From: Armatimonadota bacterium
GTDB lineage: Bacteria > Armatimonadota > Fimbriimonadia > Fimbriimonadales > Fimbriimonadaceae
Assembly (NCBI GenBank): GCA_025360125.1
Contig: JANYCU010000032.1
Coordinates: 1-56,027 of the forward strand
Direction of reading: 5' to 3'
DNA length: 56,027 nt
The notes beneath the pieces were generated by a model. It was not told the DNA's origin. It did no database searches and saw nothing but the letters and a program-made list of their open reading frames with translations. The translations under genes and the position numbers were made by a program. Shown in pieces: positions 51,997-56,027 of the stretch. The first letter of the stretch is position 1; the number at the start of each line of letters is the position of its first letter.

Positions 51997-54657
51997 ATGC
52001 GCTGGTTGGCCTTTTTGACGATTGTTCTTGCTTCGGGGGTTGTGAATGCTCAGAAGCTGGATGTTGACCGAACGAACTGTTTGCCTTGGCGGAATATTGG
52101 TCCGTTTCGGGGTGGGCGGACGGTTGGGATTGACTGCGTGGTCAGTCAGCCGAATATTTGGTACATCGGGGTTAACAATGGCGGAGTTTGGAAGTCGACC
52201 GACTACGGTCACGTCTGGAAACCAGTGTTTGACGACCAGCCAACGGGCTCGGTTGGATGTCTAGGGATTGCTCAGTCGCGGCCCGATACGGTTTATGTCG
52301 GTTCGGGCGAAGGGCTGCATCGGCCTGACCTTAGCGTTGGGGACGGGATTTATAAGACCACCGACGGCGGAAAGACGTGGAAAAACACGGGTCTGCAGGA
52401 CGGGATGCAGGTTAGTGGAATTTCGGTTGATGCGAAGAATCCAGATCGGGTTTTTGTTGCGGTGATGGGACATCCCTACGGACCAAATAAGACTCGCGGG
52501 GTCTATCGGACCCTCAATGGAGGGAAGTCGTGGGAGCAAGTTATGTTTAAGGACGAGCATACGGGGGCGGCGGCGGTGGCGATTGACCCGACGAATGCGA
52601 AGGTGATTTACGCCGACCTTTGGGCCTCGAGCGAAGGTCCTTGGGAGAATGGCGGCTGGCAAGGGAAGACGAGTGGGCTGTTTAAGTCGACCGACGGCGG
52701 GAATAGCTGGAAGCAGTTAACCAAGGGCCTCCCGACGGTTGAAGAAGGGCTTGGGCGAATTGGATTTACGGTTTGCCGGGCAAATCCGAAGCGACTTTAT
52801 GCGACAGTAGACGCACCGAAAGTTGGCGGGATTTTTCGTAGTGATGATGGCGGCGAAAGCTGGGTGCTGACGAATAACGAGCCTAGGATTTGGGGCCGAG
52901 GCAGCGACTTTGCCGAGGTTCGAGTTGACCCGAGTAACCCCGATGTGGTGTATGCGGCGAATACTTCGACGTATCGATCGACGGATAAGGGAGTTACCTT
53001 TACGTGCATTAAAGGGAGTCCGGGTGGTGACGATTACCATACCATTTTGGTCCATCCGACCAATAGCCAGATAGTTGGTTTAGCGAGCGACCAAGGGGCG
53101 ACGATCAGCGTGAATTACGGCGAGACTTGGAGCAGTTGGTACAACCAGCCGACGGCTCAGTTCTATCATGTTTCGACTGACAATCAGTTCCCTTATTGGG
53201 TTTATGGCGGTCAGCAGGAAAGCGGTTCGGCTGGGGTCGCTAGCCGGGGCCGAAATGGCGCGATTACTTTTCGGGAATGGCATACAGTTGGTGCGGAAGA
53301 GTACGCCTACGTTGCGCCGGATCCTTTGAATCCGGACTTGGTTTACGGAAATAAGGGAACCCGTTTTAGCCATAAGACGGGCATTGTTGAGAACATTCGG
53401 CCTCCGTTTGCGGACATGCGGTTCTTGCGTTCGATGCCGATGCTGTTCAGCCAGGCGGACCCTCATGTCTTGTATCAGGCGGCTCAGTACTTGATGAAGA
53501 CGACTGATGGCGGGGCGAATTGGACAAAGATTAGTCCTGACCTTTCGCGGACGACTTGGGATGTTCCGGAGGCTTTTTCGATTGGTGCCGACCAAGGCAA
53601 GACGATGAAGCAACGGGGCGTCATTTATGCGGTTGGGCCATCGCCTTTGGATGTGAATATCATTTGGTGCGGCACCGATGATGGTTTGGTTTGGGTGACT
53701 AAGGATGGCGGGGCTAACTGGTCGAACGTGACTCCTCCGGGCATGACCAGTTGGAGCAAGGTTTCGCAGATTGACGCGGGCCATTTTGCACCGGGGACGG
53801 CTTATATTTCGGTGAATCGGCTTCGATGCGACGACATGAAGCCCTATATTTATAGGACTTCGGACTTTGGCGTATCGTGGTCGCTGATTGTTGATGGATT
53901 GGACAATTCACCCGTGAATGCGGTTCGGGAGGACGTCAAGAAGCCGGGCTTGCTGTTTGCGGCAACTGAAACGAAGGTTTGCTTTTCTGCCGATGATGGT
54001 GCGCGTTGGAATTCGTTGAGGACCAATATGCCTGCGACTTCGATTCGCGACTTGGTCGTTCACGACGACGACTTGGTGATTGGCACTCATGGCCGAGGAT
54101 TTTGGATCATGGATTCGATGACGATGCTGCGCGATTTGGACTCGGTTTTTGCTCAGCCGTCGGTAGCGTACGAGATTGAGTGGAATAAGAACACAGATAC
54201 TCCGCTGCCGCCAGAGGAGTCTGCAGGCAAGAATCCGGCGGATGGCGTTGCTTTTGACTACTACTTGAAGTCGTCGGCCTCGCTAGTGACGATGGAGATT
54301 TTGGATGCGAAGGGGGAGGTCGTGCGGAAGTTTTCGAGCACTGACACGTTGAAGCCGATTGATCCGAAGGCGATCACGGTTGATCCGCGGTGGGCAATGG
54401 CTCCGCAGGGATTGATGGCGACGAAGGGCTCGCATCGATTTGTATGGGACTTGCGGGGCGAGGGCTCGGCGACGGGGTTGGCGATGGCGGCGATTTGGTT
54501 ATCGACTCCGATTCATCGGGGGGCGTTTGTGGAGACGGGCAAGTACACGGTTCGGTTGACGGTGGATGGGGTCTCGCATGAGCGAACGCTTGAGGTTCGG
54601 CAAGATCCGGATGGGAAGGCGAAGAACCCGCGTCGGCGCGGGAATGATGATGATTAA
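51997..54657 (+). CDS. BNR/VPS10-like beta-propeller exported protein
   Basis: 886 aa from the ATG at 51997, chosen because it starts a clean signal peptide (MRWLAFLTIVLASGVVNAQ) right behind a TAAGAT hexamer; the frame is open 33 codons further upstream. The body holds at least six BNR-type Asp-box repeats such as STDGGNSWKQL, SDDGGESWVLT, TTDGGANWTKI and TKDGGANWSNV, forming two seven-bladed propellers as in VPS10/sortilin-like and xyloglucanase-like proteins. The C-terminal ~170 residues form a beta-sandwich (VTMEILDAKGEVVRKFSSTD). No catalytic pair of GH74 enzymes could be assigned. Related proteins are abundant exported proteins in Acidobacteria and Bacteroidetes with unknown roles. Confidence 0.85.
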   Translation: MRWLAFLTIVLASGVVNAQKLDVDRTNCLPWRNIGPFRGGRTVGIDCVVSQPNIWYIGVNNGGVWKSTDYGHVWKPVFDDQPTGSVGCLGIAQSRPDTVYVGSGEGLHRPDLSVGDGIYKTTDGGKTWKNTGLQDGMQVSGISVDAKNPDRVFVAVMGHPYGPNKTRGVYRTLNGGKSWEQVMFKDEHTGAAAVAIDPTNAKVIYADLWASSEGPWENGGWQGKTSGLFKSTDGGNSWKQLTKGLPTVEEGLGRIGFTVCRANPKRLYATVDAPKVGGIFRSDDGGESWVLTNNEPRIWGRGSDFAEVRVDPSNPDVVYAANTSTYRSTDKGVTFTCIKGSPGGDDYHTILVHPTNSQIVGLASDQGATISVNYGETWSSWYNQPTAQFYHVSTDNQFPYWVYGGQQESGSAGVASRGRNGAITFREWHTVGAEEYAYVAPDPLNPDLVYGNKGTRFSHKTGIVENIRPPFADMRFLRSMPMLFSQADPHVLYQAAQYLMKTTDGGANWTKISPDLSRTTWDVPEAFSIGADQGKTMKQRGVIYAVGPSPLDVNIIWCGTDDGLVWVTKDGGANWSNVTPPGMTSWSKVSQIDAGHFAPGTAYISVNRLRCDDMKPYIYRTSDFGVSWSLIVDGLDNSPVNAVREDVKKPGLLFAATETKVCFSADDGARWNSLRTNMPATSIRDLVVHDDDLVIGTHGRGFWIMDSMTMLRDLDSVFAQPSVAYEIEWNKNTDTPLPPEESAGKNPADGVAFDYYLKSSASLVTMEILDAKGEVVRKFSSTDTLKPIDPKAITVDPRWAMAPQGLMATKGSHRFVWDLRGEGSATGLAMAAIWLSTPIHRGAFVETGKYTVRLTVDGVSHERTLEVRQDPDGKAKNPRRRGNDDD

Positions 54658-54664
54658 ACTCTTG

Positions 54665-54764
54665 TGTGGAGTGCGACAATTTATTGCGTTGAAATTGCAG
54701 CGAGACAAGTCCTGGGAACTTCGTTCCTCCAGGACAGGGCGCGAATAAATTCGCGCACTCCACA
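54665..54764. repeat. MITE-like 100-bp inverted repeat between convergent genes
   Basis: Outer arms TGTGGAGTGCG (54665-54675) / CGCACTCCACA (54754-54764) and AATTTATT / AATAAATT pair perfectly with short interruptions. The inner part pairs GTCCTGG (54709) with CCAGGAC (54729), enclosing GGAAC-TTC-GTTCC. It lies between the ends of two convergent genes and may act as a bidirectional terminator; the long nested symmetry resembles a small non-autonomous element. Confidence 0.6.
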
Positions 54765-54770
54765 TAATGC

Positions 54771-55766
54771 CTAATGCCAATCAGAGCAGATTTCGACCCA
54801 GGTTTGGCTTTCGGCGCCTTTGTAGATTGCGTCCATGACGACGTCTCGGGCGGTTGCTTCGCGAGGTTTTACGAGGTCTACGTGTTTGCCTTCGAGGTAG
54901 TCGAGGAAGCCGGGGAAGCCAGCGGGGGCGGCAGGTTCAAACTCGGTGACAACGCTCATTTTTCCGTCGGCTCCGGCCAACTGGAGTTCGCCGTTGAGGA
55001 GGGCGTGGCCTTTGGTTCCGGAGATTTGGAGTCGGACTGGGTTGGCGACGTCATCCCATGAGGCGGTTAGTGTTCCGATGGCTCCGCTCGTGAATTTGAG
55101 GAGTCCTTCGCCGAATTCGTCGCATCCTTTGTAGCGGGCGGTGCCCATTCCCAGGACTCCGGTGGCAGATTTGACGCCGCCGAAGAGCCACATGAGGAGG
55201 TCGAGTCCGTGGGTGCCGAGGTCGCCAAATGCTCCGACGCCTGATTGGGTCCGGTCGGCCATCCATCGCCAGTCGGTATCGAACCAGCCGCCCAGTGCTC
55301 CGTTGTGGCAGACACTGGCCCGAACTCGGGTGATGGTGCCGAAGTGTCCGGTGTCGACTTTCTTTTTCACAGTTTGCATTTCTTTGCTACCACGTTGGAA
55401 GTAGCCAGTTTGGAAGATGATTTTGTTGGATTCGAGGGTTTCAAGCAGCGCGGTGGAGATTTCGGTGCTGGTTCCCAGTGGTTTTTCGAGGAAGACGGGT
55501 TTGCCTGCTTTGGCGATTGCGTTGAGGAGTTCGAGGTGGTGGACAGTTTCGCTGGTGATGATAAAGGCGTCGACGGTTTTGTCGGAGGCCATCTCGGCGA
55601 GGGTTCGCACTTTTCCGCCAAGCTTGGTGGCATTTTTGGCGGCTTTGGCGGCGTCTCGGTCGTAGACTCCGGCGCAGAGGTGTTTGCGCTTGAGGACTTC
55701 GCCGGAGAATCCGGGGGTGTGAATGTGGGCGACGCCAACCCAGGCGAGATTGAGAGGAGCGGACAT
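54771..55766 (-). CDS. Gfo/Idh/MocA family oxidoreductase
   Basis: 331 aa from the ATG at 55766; a longer frame upstream runs through a CAGTTTGC-type repeat and is unlikely. The N-terminal Rossmann domain starts LNLAWVGVAHIHTPGFSGEV, slightly unlike the usual GxGxxG. The catalytic Lys is in KPVFLEKPLGTS (EKP motif, ~residue 95), followed by GYFQRGSKEMQTVKKKV and a C-terminal alpha/beta domain with GVGAFGDLGTHGLDLLMWLF, which carries the conserved Asp/His. It would oxidise or reduce a sugar or inositol-like compound with NAD(P). The substrate cannot be read from this context. Confidence 0.9.
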   Translation of the reverse strand: MSAPLNLAWVGVAHIHTPGFSGEVLKRKHLCAGVYDRDAAKAAKNATKLGGKVRTLAEMASDKTVDAFIITSETVHHLELLNAIAKAGKPVFLEKPLGTSTEISTALLETLESNKIIFQTGYFQRGSKEMQTVKKKVDTGHFGTITRVRASVCHNGALGGWFDTDWRWMADRTQSGVGAFGDLGTHGLDLLMWLFGGVKSATGVLGMGTARYKGCDEFGEGLLKFTSGAIGTLTASWDDVANPVRLQISGTKGHALLNGELQLAGADGKMSVVTEFEPAAPAGFPGFLDYLEGKHVDLVKPREATARDVVMDAIYKGAESQTWVEICSDWH

Positions 55767-55773
55767 GGTGGGT

Positions 55774-55779
55774 AGTTTA
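55774..55779 (-). promoter_or_regulatory. Leaderless-type -10 before the Gfo/Idh/MocA gene
   Basis: TAAACT on the minus strand, 7 nt before the ATG whose first base is 55766. It overlaps the short CAGTTTGC-type repeat. Confidence 0.4.
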
Positions 55780-55821
55780 CAGTTTGCTGTTGGCAGTTTG
55801 CAGGAAGAAGAGGTTTGCCTT

Positions 55822-55849
55822 TTATTCGCTTCGCTCAATCGACTCACCC
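55822..55849. repeat. Dispersed 28-bp repeat, copy 2
   Basis: 25 of 28 bases match the copy at 50118-50145. It lies directly beside the palindrome at 55863 and the insertion-sequence end. Confidence 0.5.
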
Positions 55850-55852
55850 GGT

Positions 55853-55894
55853 TCGCTCACTGTTTCGATTGAATTCAATCGAAATCGCTCACTG
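55853..55894. repeat. 22-bp perfect palindrome flanked by 10-bp direct repeats
   Basis: TTTCGATTGAA followed by its exact complement covers 55863-55884. TCGCTCACTG stands directly on both sides (55853-55862 and 55885-55894). The right copy overlaps the first bases of the putative insertion-sequence end. Confidence 0.65.
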
Positions 55895-56027
55895 TAGGGG
55901 ACGGGGAATTTTGGACAGTTTTTGACGAGATGAGAGAGGTCTTACGAATTTTTTTCCTTCTCCCAGAATTGTTGAAAAGCATCGAATGGTGTTTTGTATT
56001 TCAGTGATGTGTGCAGCCGTGTTTGGT
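55893..56027 (-). mobile_element. Insertion sequence end with transposase C-terminus (partial, runs off the window)
   Basis: On the minus strand a frame entering from the right edge reads QTRLHTSLKYKTPFDAFQQF then WEKEKNS and stops at 55942-55944. The R.H.SL.YKTP.DAF pattern is the typical end of the DDE integrase core of IS3/IS481-type transposases. The sequence TGTAGGGGACGGGGAATTTT at 55893, about 50 nt beyond the stop, is the likely terminal inverted repeat. Only 27 codons are in the window, so whether the element is intact cannot be judged. The IS family is uncertain between IS3 and IS481. Confidence 0.6.

Overview
The window looks like chromosomal DNA of a Gram-negative-type bacterium, most probably a member of Armatimonadota related to Fimbriimonas. 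This is inferred from gene content, not from a marker gene: two prepilin-like proteins with near-identical [21 protein letters not shown]-termini, a PSCyt/DUF1549-DUF1553 plus DUF1501 pair, an RND pump, and many promoters that appear to be leaderless.

Region 1 (1-3600) is accessory. It starts with the C-terminal end of an Rhs/YD-repeat protein and a small membrane protein 3 nt behind it. Two orphan toxin-tail remnants follow, each just upstream of another ~110-aa membrane protein. Short repeats and a broken REP-type tyrosine transposase lie between them.

Region 2 (3600-19700) is an arabinan/L-arabinose utilisation locus. An ArsR-type regulator precedes a secreted GH43 arabinanase and a sugar ABC transporter (binding protein and two permeases, no ATPase) joined by 4-nt overlaps that also include an unrecognised 39-codon ORF. 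Then come a GH51 arabinofuranosidase, a GH27 enzyme (opposite strand), a prepilin-like protein, a small lipoprotein, a second GH51, a COG2407-type isomerase, ribulokinase and ribulose-5-phosphate 4-epimerase. The proposed flow is arabinan to arabino-oligosaccharides outside, uptake, hydrolysis to L-arabinose inside, then L-ribulose, L-ribulose-5-P and D-xylulose-5-P. A 20-bp palindrome is shared by the regulator's promoter and the GH27/prepilin intergenic region.

Region 3 (19700-43800) is mostly housekeeping and envelope functions: an RND efflux pair, a YncE-like/phosphoesterase fusion, the cytochrome/DUF1501 pair, a CHAP protein, an M14 carboxypeptidase, a branched-chain-type binding protein, tRNA-Asn, ClpC, a second prepilin-like protein, a PIG-L deacetylase, an S9 peptidase and small lipoproteins.

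Region 4 (43800-51450) holds three lipoprotein beta-propellers (one PQQ-type, two NHL-type) in three units. Each unit has the same promoter with three 11-bp direct repeats, the same 5'-UTR hairpin, and a terminator placed directly before the next operator. Upstream on the same strand is a large SARP/AfsR-like regulator whose recognisable N-terminus extends beyond any ATG/GTG/TTG codon, and then a Y-family DNA polymerase. The repeats have the spacing expected of SARP targets, so this looks like a small dedicated regulon.

Region 5 (51450-56027) holds a BNR/VPS10-like propeller protein, a Gfo/Idh/MocA oxidoreductase, palindromic MITE-like sequence and the end of an insertion sequence running off the right edge.
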